Source of the DNA: Pseudomonadota bacterium
GTDB lineage: Bacteria; Pseudomonadota; Alphaproteobacteria; UBA2136; JAPKEQ01
DNA length: 64,000 bases
Direction: 5' to 3'
Assembly: GCA_036141575.1 (NCBI GenBank)
Contig: JAYZXF010000017.1
Span: 233,751-297,750 of the forward strand
Part shown: piece by piece, positions 42,526 through 51,550 of the stretch
Layout of the letters: each line of letters starts with the position of its first letter
Numbering within the stretch: position 1 is the stretch's first letter
The notes under the pieces: generated by a model
What the model saw: the letters and a program-made list of their open reading frames with translations, nothing else
Told to the model about the DNA's origin: nothing
Databases searched by the model: none
Translations under genes and position numbers: made by a program

Positions 42526-43494
42526 ATGATCAAACTGGTTTCTGATAACATTAACTTTGACTTTCTAGGCAAGCGCAAACTTGGCGCTATCCTATCCCTT
42601 ACGCTTCTTGCAATAACAATTGCACTGCTTGTTGTGCGTGGCCTTAACTGGGGTATCGACTTTACAGGCGGTATGCTGGTTCAATTGCAAACAGAGAAAG
42701 CAGCACCGATTGGTGATATCCGTGAATCTCTTGTAGATGCAGGTTTTGTTGGCTCAACAATTCAGGCTTACGGTGCAGATACAGAATTCCTTGTGCGTCT
42801 TCCTGTATCAGACTCTGAAACAGAAGAGCATGGCGGTAACATTTCAGGTGCCGTTGCTTCAACAGTGGCTGGCATTGCAGGCCCTACAGATGTACGTCGT
42901 ACAGAGTTTGTTGGCCCGCAAATTGGTGATGAGTTGAAAGAGAAAGGAATTCTAGCAATTCTTCTCGCGATGGGTGCCATCCTTGTTTACGTATCAGTAC
43001 GTTTTGAGTTTCGTTACGCCATTGGTGCTGTTATGGCCCTTGCGCATGATGTTTTCCTAACGGTTGGTTTCTTCGCACTGATTCAAAAAGAAGTGAGTAT
43101 GCCTGTGCTTGCGGCGCTTCTAACAATCATCGGTTACTCGCTTAACGATACAATTGTTGTATTTGACCGCGTGCGTGAAAACCACCGCGGCAACCCTAAA
43201 ATGAAAATGTTTGATGTTCTGAACCTCAGCCTTAACGAGATGCTAAACCGTACGTTAATGACCTCTCTCACAACGCTTGTGGTACTTATGGCCCTTTACC
43301 TATTTGGTGGTGAAGTGATCAACGGCTTTGCTTTAACCTTGATTTTTGGTGTGATTGTGGGAACATATTCATCAGTATTTGTTGCATCACCTGTGGTACT
43401 ATGGATGGAACGCTACGCAGATAAGCGCCCGAAAGGCAAAGGCGAAGACGAGATTGACTACGCCGCAATTGCCGCAGGTAAGGTCCGCGACTAG
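42526..43494 (+). CDS. secF: protein translocase subunit SecF
   Basis: 322 residues. FLGKRKLGAILS with a first membrane helix, NWGIDFTGGMLVQLQTE (SecF hallmark), a short periplasmic domain and five further helices, with IGYSLNDTIVVFDRVRENHR. The C-terminal tail of about 25 residues is charged. Forms the SecDF-YajC complex with the two preceding genes. Confidence 0.96.
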   Translation: MIKLVSDNINFDFLGKRKLGAILSLTLLAITIALLVVRGLNWGIDFTGGMLVQLQTEKAAPIGDIRESLVDAGFVGSTIQAYGADTEFLVRLPVSDSETEEHGGNISGAVASTVAGIAGPTDVRRTEFVGPQIGDELKEKGILAILLAMGAILVYVSVRFEFRYAIGAVMALAHDVFLTVGFFALIQKEVSMPVLAALLTIIGYSLNDTIVVFDRVRENHRGNPKMKMFDVLNLSLNEMLNRTLMTSLTTLVVLMALYLFGGEVINGFALTLIFGVIVGTYSSVFVASPVVLWMERYADKRPKGKGEDEIDYAAIAAGKVRD

Positions 43495-43678
43495 TACAAA
43501 AACAAAAGTTGCCTAAGACCTCGCTTATGTTCAGCGAAAATGGCTAATTTGAAGAACCGGAACGCAATGTATATAGAGATACATGAGTAACGGAAGCACA
43601 AAAGTAGACATTTGCAGCGATCATAAGTAGAGTTATGAGGTTACTTTTAGCCCTAATAAAAAGAAAAAAGGCAGTTCA
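43495..43678 (+). promoter_or_regulatory. intergenic region after secF with an inverted repeat
   Basis: Contains ATGTAT-ATAGAG-ATACAT (about 43567-43584) and a possible promoter TTGCAG, 16 bp, TATGAG ahead of the next gene. No secF terminator is recognisable. Confidence 0.35.
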
Positions 43679-44146
43679 ATGTTTAAATATGGTTTTCTCG
43701 CTCTTGCAGTACTTGTAACTGCATCACCAGAAGCAATCGCGATTGATCGTGACGTACAGATTGAAATTCGTCGTCTTGAGCAGCGTCTTGGCCGTGAACA
43801 GGAAACCAATCGACAACTCCTTCAAGATGTTCGCCAGCTGCAACGCCAAATGGATCAGCTCATTAAAATGGTTGAGACTGTAGAGACAAAGAAGGATGAA
43901 CTGACGGACGCTCTGACAAACGTACAAAACGTAGACATTGCTAACCTTAAGTCTGGCCAGCAGAACCTTTACGATAACATCGATGTTCTCAACTGGGGTG
44001 ACAAACAACGTGAGTGTCCAGAGATCAAAGCGACGCACCAGCAAATCAAAACAATGATGCGTGATGATAACAAGGTGACAAGTAAGTCTCTTTGCTATGA
44101 TGGTAAAGTACTGCACCTAGAATCATCTCTCAATGTAGCGCCATAA
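43679..44146 (+). CDS. hypothetical secreted coiled-coil protein
   Basis: 155 residues. Signal peptide (about 1-22, ending AIA), then a long heptad-rich helix (about 28-75, EIRRLEQRLGREQETNRQLL) and a C-terminal part with two cysteines (about 118 and 144) that could form a disulfide. No family recognised; the layout recalls the N-terminal coiled coil of YbgF/CpoB-type proteins, but the TPR part is lacking. AAAAGG ribosome site. Confidence 0.6.
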   Translation: MFKYGFLALAVLVTASPEAIAIDRDVQIEIRRLEQRLGREQETNRQLLQDVRQLQRQMDQLIKMVETVETKKDELTDALTNVQNVDIANLKSGQQNLYDNIDVLNWGDKQRECPEIKATHQQIKTMMRDDNKVTSKSLCYDGKVLHLESSLNVAP

Positions 44147-44234
44147 CCTATCTTAGATTTATTCAGTAGATTTACGATATGAATTAGTATATGAAGCATT
44201 TACTGGGCTTAATTTATTATAAGGAATAAAACGA

Positions 44235-44495
44235 ATGTCTCTACATGTACACCTATTTACTCTATTTCTTTTACTAGCTGCTGCAAGTGGGCTTGGTTTC
44301 TTTTGGGCAAAACACACAGAAATAAATGCTCTTCTCCTAGAGACACGAACCAATGCTATGCACCAATATCTTGTAAAAGATGAAAATATCTATCGTCTGA
44401 ATCGTTACAAAGGCACATTACAGCTTTGTAATGCCGCTGATAAAAATGCGGACGGCGTATATGAAAAAGTAACATGCTCAAAAGCGGTGAAATAA
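44235..44495 (+). CDS. small membrane-anchored hypothetical protein
   Basis: 86 residues: one N-terminal hydrophobic helix (about 7-25) and a polar tail with two cysteines near the C-terminus. No family recognised. AAGGAATAAAACGA before the ATG. The stop is four bases before the MazG-like gene, so the two are probably co-transcribed. Confidence 0.55.
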   Translation: MSLHVHLFTLFLLLAAASGLGFFWAKHTEINALLLETRTNAMHQYLVKDENIYRLNRYKGTLQLCNAADKNADGVYEKVTCSKAVK

Positions 44496-44499
44496 TACG

Positions 44500-44841
44500 A
44501 TGCCGATATTTCCAAACACACCTGCAACACTGGCTGATTGGCAAGATTACATCAAGCAGATGAAAGTTGAGCGTGGGTTTGATACGTCTAACAAAATCAA
44601 TGAATGCTTCCTTTTAGGTGAAGAAATAGGGGAGCTGTTTAAAGCCGTGCGTAAAGCCGAAGGCTGGAAGATTGATACAACAGACCAAAAGAATGATGAT
44701 GTCGCGCATGAGCTTGCAGATTGCCTCATCTTTCTATTGAGTATTGCTAACCAACACGGCATTGATATTGAATCCGCCCTGAGAGAAAAAGAAGCCATCA
44801 ATAACAACCGTACTTGGGCGCAAAAAGAAAAGACAGCCTAA
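44500..44841 (+). CDS. MazG-like nucleotide pyrophosphohydrolase
   Basis: 113 residues, all-helical. The MazG/dUTPase-like metal motif is visible as LGEEIGELFKAVRK (ExxE, about 39-52) and HELADCLIFLLSIANQ (ExxD, about 70-85). Such single-domain proteins cleave NTPs or dNTPs to monophosphates. It starts four bases after the previous gene and lacks a good ribosome site. Together with the Ham1-like enzyme it is a second potential nucleotide-pool cleaner in this window. Confidence 0.8.
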   Translation: MPIFPNTPATLADWQDYIKQMKVERGFDTSNKINECFLLGEEIGELFKAVRKAEGWKIDTTDQKNDDVAHELADCLIFLLSIANQHGIDIESALREKEAINNNRTWAQKEKTA

Positions 44842-44855
44842 GCTGTCTCTCCTCC
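44829..44855. terminator. possible terminator after the MazG-like gene
   Basis: AGACAGC-CTA-AGCTGTCT between convergent genes; T tract is poor. Confidence 0.45.
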
Positions 44856-44861
44856 ATCGTT

Positions 44862-45191
44862 TTAACTTTCAGTTTCTTCTTCCCATTCATAGCCGTCCTG
44901 GCTAACAGAGCCTTTAAGCATGATGACATTGCCTTTACCATCAAAGCGTACACCCACAATAATAGTAGGTACATCAGCAAGAAATTGGCGATAGATGCCA
45001 ATATCACCTTCAGCGCTATGCTTTGAGAGAATCTCATGCATTGCTTTGTCATATACACAATCAAGCGTAGGAAGGAAAAGCAACCCTTCTTTCAGCTGGT
45101 CTGCACAAGGTGCAAACATAGGGTGTTCTTTTAGTTCATCAGCGCAAGCCTGAGAAATTTGCACACTATTCTTCGCAAGTTTAAATGCCAT
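44862..45191 (-). CDS. small unknown protein, paralogue A
   Basis: 109 residues from the ATG preceded by AAGGAGTGTACCC; an upstream in-frame ATG lacks a ribosome site. No known family. Paralogue of the next gene upstream: shared ISQACADELKEHPMF / ISAECAEALQANSVF at the N-terminus and AEGDIGIYR ... GVRFDGKGNVIMLKGS ... GYEW in the second half. No signal peptide. The conserved RFDGKG turn suggests a beta-rich C-terminal half. Confidence 0.6.
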   Translation of the reverse strand: MAFKLAKNSVQISQACADELKEHPMFAPCADQLKEGLLFLPTLDCVYDKAMHEILSKHSAEGDIGIYRQFLADVPTIIVGVRFDGKGNVIMLKGSVSQDGYEWEEETES

Positions 45192-45273
45192 GGGTACACT
45201 CCTTAATGGCTGAGAAAAAGATAAGCAAAGATTGAATTGTCGCAAACCTACTTAAAATTGCCATTCATGACAA

Positions 45274-45306
45274 GAAAAAAGGCAGCAACTTGCCACCTTT
45301 TTCTTT
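45274..45306 (-). terminator. terminator after small paralogue B
   Basis: Minus strand AAAAAAGGTGGCAAGTTGC-TGCCTTTTTTC: nested stems with a six-T run just after the stop codon. Confidence 0.75.
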
Positions 45307-45311
45307 TCGAT

Positions 45312-45665
45312 TTATTGCACGTCTTCAACGGTTTCCAGAACATTCCAGACATAACCACCGCCATTCACGCGTGATCCGTGCAGGCTGCGCATGCCACCTT
45401 TGCCGTCAAAGCGGTAGCCAAACACCAACTGGCCGGGGAAAATTTCCCGTACATAGACGAGATCACCTTCTGCTTTGTGGGCGATGAGAGTGCCGAGAAA
45501 GCTCGGACCGGACATTTCGTAGAGGTTAGGGTTCGGCATCAGCCGTGCGCCAGTCTCTTCGCAAACGCGCTGTGCAGCACCATGAAAGACTGAATTTGCC
45601 TGCAACGCTTCTGCACATTCAGCTGAGATCTTCACAGTATTTTCAAGAACCTTGGGCAGTGCCAT
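45312..45665 (-). CDS. small unknown protein, paralogue B
   Basis: 117 residues, homologous over its whole length to the gene at 44862-45191 (AEGDLVYVREIFPG, GYRFDGKGGMRSLHGSRVNGGGYVW). GC-richer than its neighbour (ggc, ctg, gcg), so the two copies have been apart for long or came from different donors. CAGGAGACTTTTACC ribosome site. Own terminator; a TATACT box lies about 50 bases upstream on the minus strand. Function unknown. Confidence 0.6.
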   Translation of the reverse strand: MALPKVLENTVKISAECAEALQANSVFHGAAQRVCEETGARLMPNPNLYEMSGPSFLGTLIAHKAEGDLVYVREIFPGQLVFGYRFDGKGGMRSLHGSRVNGGGYVWNVLETVEDVQ

Positions 45666-45741
45666 GGTAAAAGTCTCCTGAGAGGTTACGGGAAGTAGAG
45701 ATGGGTCGTACTAAAAGTATAGGAATAGATTCAGCACATTA

Positions 45742-46146
45742 CTAGTGCTTAGTACCAAGAAACTCTTCAGTTTCACCAAGCATAGGGTGCATGCGGCGCC
45801 ATTCACCAGTAAAAGTGCCGTTAGAATCAAAATGGCCTGCAACGTAGTACTTCTGTGGAACTTGAATATTGTAATCAGCATTAGCGCAGCTATGCGTAGC
45901 GTACATGACTGTAAACTCTTCTGCTGGGGCTTCGCCTTTATAAACTTCAAGTTCACGTACTTCAGCAAAACCAGAGTGCACTTCACCCTTATCAACCACC
46001 TCAACCTGAGCAACATAATCAACTTGGCTAATATCTTTTGGAAGACGAGGAAGGAAGGTTTGTACCTCTAACATAAGCCCTATACAGGCCTCAGCGCTTG
46101 TTACAATAGAAAGAGTAAGAACCAAAACGCTGAGGATGTATTTCAT
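45742..46146 (-). CDS. hypothetical secreted protein
   Basis: 134 residues: signal peptide (about 1-18, SAEA), then a short domain with two cysteines (near 21 and 87) and GEVHSGFAEVRELEVYKGEAP, a beta-sandwich-like layout. No family recognised. AAAAGG seven bases before the ATG. It follows trmFO on the same strand with a 12-base gap, so it may be its operon partner by position only. Confidence 0.5.
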   Translation of the reverse strand: MKYILSVLVLTLSIVTSAEACIGLMLEVQTFLPRLPKDISQVDYVAQVEVVDKGEVHSGFAEVRELEVYKGEAPAEEFTVMYATHSCANADYNIQVPQKYYVAGHFDSNGTFTGEWRRMHPMLGETEEFLGTKH

Positions 46147-46158
46147 ATGTAAAACCTT

Positions 46159-47484
46159 TTAACTGTTTCTCCACTGGTCAAAGTATTTGCCAGCACGTAC
46201 ACCATAGTACTCTTTTCGACTCTTCTTGTACACTTTGCCATCTTCTTCATCAGGCATTGGGAGAAGGCCGTAGTTTACATTCATAGGCTGGAAGGTTTTA
46301 GCGTCTGCTCCACCGGTAATGTGTGAAATCAGCGCACCAAGCATTGTACGCTCAGGTGGTGATGCCATGTCTTCACCTTTCAGCTCAGCATCAAGGAAGA
46401 GAGCAGCAAGAAGGCCCATTGCTGTAGATTCAACATATCCCTCAACACCAGTCACCTGACCTGCAAAACGTACGTTAGGCTGTGCTTTCAGGCGCATTTG
46501 TTCGTCTAGTACTTCTGGGCTGTTGATAAATGTGTTCTTATGGATTACACCAAAGCGAACGATATCTGCGTTCTCAAGGCCAGGGATGGTACGAAGCACC
46601 TCTTTCTGGGCGCCCCATTTCATACGTGTTTGAAAACCAACCATATTGTATAGGGTACCAAGCTTGTTATCTTGGCGGAGCTGAACCACTGCATAAGGCT
46701 TTTCAGTTGGGTTATGAGGGTTAGTCAGCCCCTTCGGCTTCATTGGGCCAAAACGCAATGTTTCTCGGCCGCGCTCAGCCATCACTTCAATTGGAAGACA
46801 TCCATCAAAGTAGCCCACGTCTTTATCTTCTGGGTTATGGCCAACAGCTTGTTCAGCACTCAGGATATCATCTAGGAATTTTTCGTACTGCTCTTTGGTC
46901 ATTGGGCAGTTAATGTAATCTTTACCGTCACCCTTATCGTAACGAGACTGCATCCAGCAGATATTCATATCTACTGATTCTTTCGTTACAATTGGGGCCA
47001 CAGCATCAAAGAAAGACAGACGGCTTTCACCAGTCTTATCAAGAATAGACTTTGCAAGACCTTCAGATGTAAGAGGGCCTGTCGCAATAATAACAGGATG
47101 GTCTGTTGGGATCTCTGTTACTTCCGCGCGTATTACCTCAATGTTTGGGTGGTTCATAATCTTATCTGTCACAAAGTCACTAAACAGCTCACGGTCCATT
47201 GCAAGCGCACCACCTGCAGGCAGCTTAGTTTCATCTGCTGCTGAAAGAATAAGAGAGTTTAGATTACGCAGTTCCTGATGAAGGACTGCAACAGCATTTT
47301 TTGTCGGATCACTCCCACGGAAAGAGTTAGAGCACACAAGCTCAGCAAGCTTATCTGTTTTATGAACAGCTGTCGGTTTTACGCCGCGCATTTCATAAAG
47401 CTTAACGCTATGCCCACGTTCAGCAAGTTGAAATGCAGCTTCACTACCGGCTAGACCGCCGCCAATAATCGTAATATGTGTCAT
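46159..47484 (-). CDS. trmFO: tRNA m5U54 methyltransferase TrmFO
   Basis: 441 residues. FAD/NAD site [19 protein letters not shown] at the N-terminus, [28 protein letters not shown] (nearly invariant region), [11 protein letters not shown], and [18 protein letters not shown]. Methylenetetrahydrofolate-dependent methylation of U54 in the tRNA T-loop. TrmFO is found in Firmicutes and alpha- and deltaproteobacteria rather than gammaproteobacteria, useful for placing the organism. TTAGGAG ribosome site. Confidence 0.95.
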   Translation of the reverse strand: MTHITIIGGGLAGSEAAFQLAERGHSVKLYEMRGVKPTAVHKTDKLAELVCSNSFRGSDPTKNAVAVLHQELRNLNSLILSAADETKLPAGGALAMDRELFSDFVTDKIMNHPNIEVIRAEVTEIPTDHPVIIATGPLTSEGLAKSILDKTGESRLSFFDAVAPIVTKESVDMNICWMQSRYDKGDGKDYINCPMTKEQYEKFLDDILSAEQAVGHNPEDKDVGYFDGCLPIEVMAERGRETLRFGPMKPKGLTNPHNPTEKPYAVVQLRQDNKLGTLYNMVGFQTRMKWGAQKEVLRTIPGLENADIVRFGVIHKNTFINSPEVLDEQMRLKAQPNVRFAGQVTGVEGYVESTAMGLLAALFLDAELKGEDMASPPERTMLGALISHITGGADAKTFQPMNVNYGLLPMPDEEDGKVYKKSRKEYYGVRAGKYFDQWRNS

Positions 47485-47530
47485 GTATAAATGCTCCTAA
47501 ACTTAGTGCATTCAACATATAGGGGCGCTT

Positions 47531-48349
47531 TTATAGATCGTCAATAGAAAAGCCGACAGATTTGCTAAAAGGGTCGCCACCATCTCCTGTCTCGTCGCCA
47601 GAAGGCAAACGGGTCATCTTATCAGCGAATGATTCCGTTGTTTGAGCTTGCGGCCTTACCACTTCGCCTGAACCAAGGCGAGCAAGTGCTTCACGTTGGC
47701 TTTTACGTAAGCCTTGCATGTAGTCATAAACCACACGTTTACGAACCTTCAGGTCACTACGTTCAGACTGCTCCATAAAGTCGAGAGGGTTAAACAGCTT
47801 CTCGTTATGGCTGAGCTTCACAAGGTTATCAACAGCAATCGGGCCAGAGTCCGCATTATCATCAACCTGAGGAGATGCAAAACACTTAATCTTCACGCGT
47901 GGTAGAAGACGCTCAATCATACGGCACATACGGTTTGGTACCGCACGACCGTTAGGGTCCACATACTTAAACACGCTTTGGCCTTGATCGAGCACACCCA
48001 CTGTTGTGTAGTAGCCGCGGCCGTCTTCAGTTTTCAAAAGAAACTGGAAAAGAACCTGTTTATTGCTTGGGTTGTTAGCAATGCGCGTCAATTCATCCTC
48101 AAACCAGACGCCGTTATCCACATCAAACGTAACGCCTGACTGGTTAAGTACCAACGATGACTCCTCCATGTTCAGAGAAGGGATGTAGTAGCTAATAAGA
48201 GCACCTACATCATGAATTGGATGGTATTCCTTACCAGAGGCACGATTACTCGTCCCAGAGCTTTGTTTGCCCTGATACTGTCTTGTCAGGTTCGAGTCGC
48301 CATCGTATGTGGCGTAAACTGAACCGTCGTGGAGTCTTACGTAGCGCAT
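47531..48349 (-). CDS. hypothetical protein with a C48-like fold pattern
   Basis: 272 residues, no certain family. The middle region reads like Ulp1/C48 or adenain-type cysteine peptidases: a hydrophobic strand YYTTVGVLD where the family has its HW, KYVDPNG (family D), and SPQVDDNADSGPIAVDNL, matching the family Q...CGP..V.NL with Ser instead of Cys. If homologous, the catalytic His and Cys are replaced, so a pseudo-enzyme. The C-terminal about 70 residues are disordered. AAAGAGG upstream, 11 bases from the ATG. Confidence 0.45.
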   Translation of the reverse strand: MRYVRLHDGSVYATYDGDSNLTRQYQGKQSSGTSNRASGKEYHPIHDVGALISYYIPSLNMEESSLVLNQSGVTFDVDNGVWFEDELTRIANNPSNKQVLFQFLLKTEDGRGYYTTVGVLDQGQSVFKYVDPNGRAVPNRMCRMIERLLPRVKIKCFASPQVDDNADSGPIAVDNLVKLSHNEKLFNPLDFMEQSERSDLKVRKRVVYDYMQGLRKSQREALARLGSGEVVRPQAQTTESFADKMTRLPSGDETGDGGDPFSKSVGFSIDDL

Positions 48350-48473
48350 TTAACTGCTAACCTCTTTAATTTCTTATTAACTTTTACTCGTATAGTTAAA
48401 GTATGGGGATTTTATATCCACTTTTCAAGCAAAGAACGCCATTGTTTTATAAGATTTTTTTTCAGTATGGGGG

Positions 48474-48509
48474 TTGAAAAGGTATAAGTTTTGTCCTATA
48501 TAGCAAAGC
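48474..48509 (+). promoter_or_regulatory. leaderless promoter of mnmA
   Basis: TTGAAA (48474-48479), 17-bp spacer, TATATA (48497-48502), seven bases, ATG at 48510. No Shine-Dalgarno can fit in the transcript. Confidence 0.65.
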
Positions 48510-49688
48510 ATGGATTTTTCACTACCACCATTGGTTCCAGGCAAAGCGCCAGAAGACACAACCGTTGTTGTGGCGATGTCTGGTGGCGTAGACTCTTCAG
48601 TTGCTGCGGGCCTTATGCACAAACTGGGTTACAAAACCATTGGCATCACACTCCAACTTTGGGACTACACACCAGCCAGTGATGGCGGCCAAAAAAAAGC
48701 TGGTACATGCTGCGCTCTAGATGACGTGTATGATGCCCGCCGTGTGTGTCAGACAATTGGCATTCCACACTACGTGATGAACTACGAGAGTGAGTTTAAG
48801 GAAAAAGTCCTTGATGATTTTGTTGAAACGTACCTTGCAGGCGCAACGCCAATCCCATGTGTACGCTGCAACCAACGTATTAAGTTTGATTCTCTCCTAG
48901 ATAAAGCCAAACTCCTTGGCGCAGACGTACTGGTTACAGGTCACTACGTACGCAAAGGGAAGGGTGAAGATGGTAAGGGCTGGCTCCTTAAAGGGGATGA
49001 CCCACAAAAAGACCAAAGCTACTTCCTGTTTGCAACAACACAGGAACAGCTGGACTTTATTGATTTCCCACTTGGTGAACTCACAAAAGAGCAAACGCGT
49101 GCCCTCGCTAAAGAGCTTGGCCTGCACCTAAGTGAGAAAAAAGAAAGTCAAGACATCTGTTTTGTACCAGAAGGTGACTACCGCAAGGTGGTTCGTAAGT
49201 TTGCACCTGAAGGCAGTATTCGCCCAGGTAACTTTGTCGATAAGACAGGTAAAGTGCTTGGTCAACATGAAGGTGTACTCGGCTTTACAGTCGGTCAACG
49301 TAAAGGCCTTGGTATTGCGCTTGGGGAACCTGTTTACGTCACTGAAATTCGCCCACAGAGCGCAGAAGTTGTGCTTGGCCCTAAAGAAGACCTTGCTGAA
49401 ACAACCTTCACAGTTTCAGACATCAACTGGATTGGTGACGAAACCGATTACGACGGTAAAGAGGTTGGCCTCAAAGTACGTTACGCGCACAAAGGCATTG
49501 AAGGGCGTTTAAAGAACCTTGGCAATAACCGTGCAGAAGTGACTCTATTTGCACCTGAAGAGCAAATTTCTCCAGGGCAGGCGGCCGTTTTCTATGATGA
49601 TAACCGTATGTTAGGTGGTGGCTGGATTGATATTCCAGAGCGCGCCAAACTTCCACTTGGTGAAAAAGTTAAAGTGGCGATTGCTTAA
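48510..49688 (+). CDS. mnmA: tRNA 2-thiouridylase MnmA
   Basis: 392 residues. ATP-pyrophosphatase P-loop AMSGGVDSSVAAGL (about 21-34), first catalytic cysteine in AGTCCALDDVYDARRV, second in PIPCVRCNQRIKF, followed by GHYVRK and KDQSYFLF. Thiolates U34 of Lys, Glu and Gln tRNAs. The ATG is placed seven bases after a TATATA box, making a leaderless mRNA likely. Ends in a strong terminator shared with the convergent MaoC gene. Confidence 0.95.
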   Translation: MDFSLPPLVPGKAPEDTTVVVAMSGGVDSSVAAGLMHKLGYKTIGITLQLWDYTPASDGGQKKAGTCCALDDVYDARRVCQTIGIPHYVMNYESEFKEKVLDDFVETYLAGATPIPCVRCNQRIKFDSLLDKAKLLGADVLVTGHYVRKGKGEDGKGWLLKGDDPQKDQSYFLFATTQEQLDFIDFPLGELTKEQTRALAKELGLHLSEKKESQDICFVPEGDYRKVVRKFAPEGSIRPGNFVDKTGKVLGQHEGVLGFTVGQRKGLGIALGEPVYVTEIRPQSAEVVLGPKEDLAETTFTVSDINWIGDETDYDGKEVGLKVRYAHKGIEGRLKNLGNNRAEVTLFAPEEQISPGQAAVFYDDNRMLGGGWIDIPERAKLPLGEKVKVAIA

Positions 49689-49691
49689 AAG

Positions 49692-49716
49692 AAAAGGCCC
49701 TCAAAAGGGCCTTTTT
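49692..49716. terminator. terminator between mnmA and MaoC-like gene
   Basis: AAAAGGCCC-TCAAAA-GGGCCTTTTTC between convergent genes. Confidence 0.88.
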
Positions 49717-50187
49717 CTATGTCTCTTGTCCCTCACGAGTCGGAACAATAATTTCCCAGTTCTGGGTCAGCAGAAGTACATCGCGATCTGTGTCGTATGT
49801 TTCAAGGAAGATATTCACATATCCGCGCTTGTTTGATGATTTAGACATACGCTTATCCTTCACCACAGCTTTTACAACCAAGTTGCAGTCTGGGTGAATG
49901 CGTGTATGAAAGCGGCTATCACTGAGGTGCAGGCCAATAAGAGGTGTTTCACCAAGTGGATTACACTTCGCCATGAGGCGCATAGTAATGGCAAGCACGT
50001 TCCAACCACTGGCCACAAGCTCGCCAAAAATCGTGTCCTTTGCCGCTTCAAAATCTGTGTGCATAGGTTGAGGGTCGTACTTGTTTGCAAACTCCAGCAC
50101 TTCATCAAGCCCTAAAAAGTAACTGTCCGTTTCATGGGTATCACCAATGTTGATATCCTCATAAAGTTTCGTTGGGTACTTTGCCAT
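49717..50187 (-). CDS. MaoC-like hot-dog dehydratase
   Basis: 156 residues. MaoC signature: YDPQPMHTDFEAAKDTIFGELVASGWN (about 37-63), including the Asp/His pair of (R)-specific enoyl-CoA hydratases. Probably acts on acyl-CoA thioesters; substrate unknown. Its start overlaps the stop of the MFS gene (TAATG), so these two form an operon, with AAGGAG before the ATG inside the MFS gene. Confidence 0.85.
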   Translation of the reverse strand: MAKYPTKLYEDINIGDTHETDSYFLGLDEVLEFANKYDPQPMHTDFEAAKDTIFGELVASGWNVLAITMRLMAKCNPLGETPLIGLHLSDSRFHTRIHPDCNLVVKAVVKDKRMSKSSNKRGYVNIFLETYDTDRDVLLLTQNWEIIVPTREGQET

Positions 50188-51443
50188 TAACTTTTCTCCT
50201 TCTTTGCACGTCGTGGCGCTAAATGTTTAGGGTAGGGCGCAAAGTAGGTCAGCACACTTGCGGCACCCATATAAACAATACTCCAAAACAGAAGCGTGCC
50301 CACATCAATATTTATTTTTAGGAAATATCCTGTAATCATCGGCCCTAGCGCAGAGGCACCAATACCAACAAACATAGCAATACTCTTAATCGTACCAAGG
50401 TAACGCGTGCCATATAGCTCTGGCCATAGAGAGGTAGAGGTTACAGCGCTTAGCCCTGTAGATGTCGCAATGAGTGCAAAGTACACAAACATTAAGTAAG
50501 GGTGAGGAGCGTACAACAGTACAGCAACACCAAGCATCATTGGAATATGTACAAACGGGTACATGCGCCTTGCTGTAAACTTATCAACCAAATCACCCGC
50601 AAAGAGCCCCACAAGCAAGCGTACAATCCCAAAGAAACTTAAGCCAAAGATCATCATCTTGATATCCCAGCCTTTAAACTCAGCTACAGCCCCTTGGAAA
50701 AGGAACAGGCACGTAATCAAGAAAGGCCCAATAATGCCAAATGGTAATGTCATAGAGTAGTAAGCCGTTTTTAAAACAGACCAAGGCGTATAATGCTGAA
50801 TGCTATCGCCGTGCTCACGGTCCACCTTATCAGCACTTTTTACTGGATCATAAAACTCATCGTAAGGCCAAACAAGAATAAGGCCCAATACAAGAACAAG
50901 TGCCATCATCACACCACTCATCAGCATAAAGGTACTCTGCCAGCTGAGTGCACCCATAATCAGAACCGCACTTGCAGGGAGAAGCACTTCACCACTTGGC
51001 CAGCCAAGCCCTGTAATACTGACGGCTTTACCACGGTTCTCAATAAAGTAACGGCTTGTCCCAACAGATGAGATTTTAGAAAGTGTTCCTTGACCTGCAA
51101 ACCGAAGCAGGAAAATCGACACACCCACCATGAATGGCGTTGCGCTATGTGTAAACAGGTAAGCCCCAACCATAAGCAGAGCCGTACTTAATACAGTCAT
51201 AAGCCTAAGGTCGAGTTTATCGAGCATGACCCCAACACCCACAAGGCAAGCAGCGCTCAGTAGAGTTGCTGTTCCGTAAATAATACCAAAGTCACCTGTA
51301 CTCATACCAAGATCAGCCATTAGGAAAGGTACAAATGCTGCTAAAAGAAACGTCTGCCCCATGCTTGAGCCAAAGCTATGCAAGTAGCTATAAAGAAGAG
51401 GGGGCCAGTTCTCGATGAAAAACCTGTAATATCTTTTTATCAT
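50187..51443 (-). CDS. MFS transporter
   Basis: 418 residues, 12 predicted membrane segments, with a central charged loop (DPVKSADKVDREHGD, about 205-220) between the two six-helix halves. GVMLDKLDLRLM in the second-third helix loop resembles the MFS A motif. Substrate unknown; the neighbouring MaoC gene suggests a carboxylate. No Shine-Dalgarno is seen before the ATG (A-rich). Confidence 0.85.
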   Translation of the reverse strand: MIKRYYRFFIENWPPLLYSYLHSFGSSMGQTFLLAAFVPFLMADLGMSTGDFGIIYGTATLLSAACLVGVGVMLDKLDLRLMTVLSTALLMVGAYLFTHSATPFMVGVSIFLLRFAGQGTLSKISSVGTSRYFIENRGKAVSITGLGWPSGEVLLPASAVLIMGALSWQSTFMLMSGVMMALVLVLGLILVWPYDEFYDPVKSADKVDREHGDSIQHYTPWSVLKTAYYSMTLPFGIIGPFLITCLFLFQGAVAEFKGWDIKMMIFGLSFFGIVRLLVGLFAGDLVDKFTARRMYPFVHIPMMLGVAVLLYAPHPYLMFVYFALIATSTGLSAVTSTSLWPELYGTRYLGTIKSIAMFVGIGASALGPMITGYFLKINIDVGTLLFWSIVYMGAASVLTYFAPYPKHLAPRRAKKEKS

Positions 51444-51550
51444 TTTTTTGAATACAATTTTTTATTGGACAAACTATACCCTCAATGAGTAGGGTAGTTT
51501 GCATCTAAAGTCATCTTTTTTCTTTTCCTTTTTTAGCGAGGTGCCAAACA

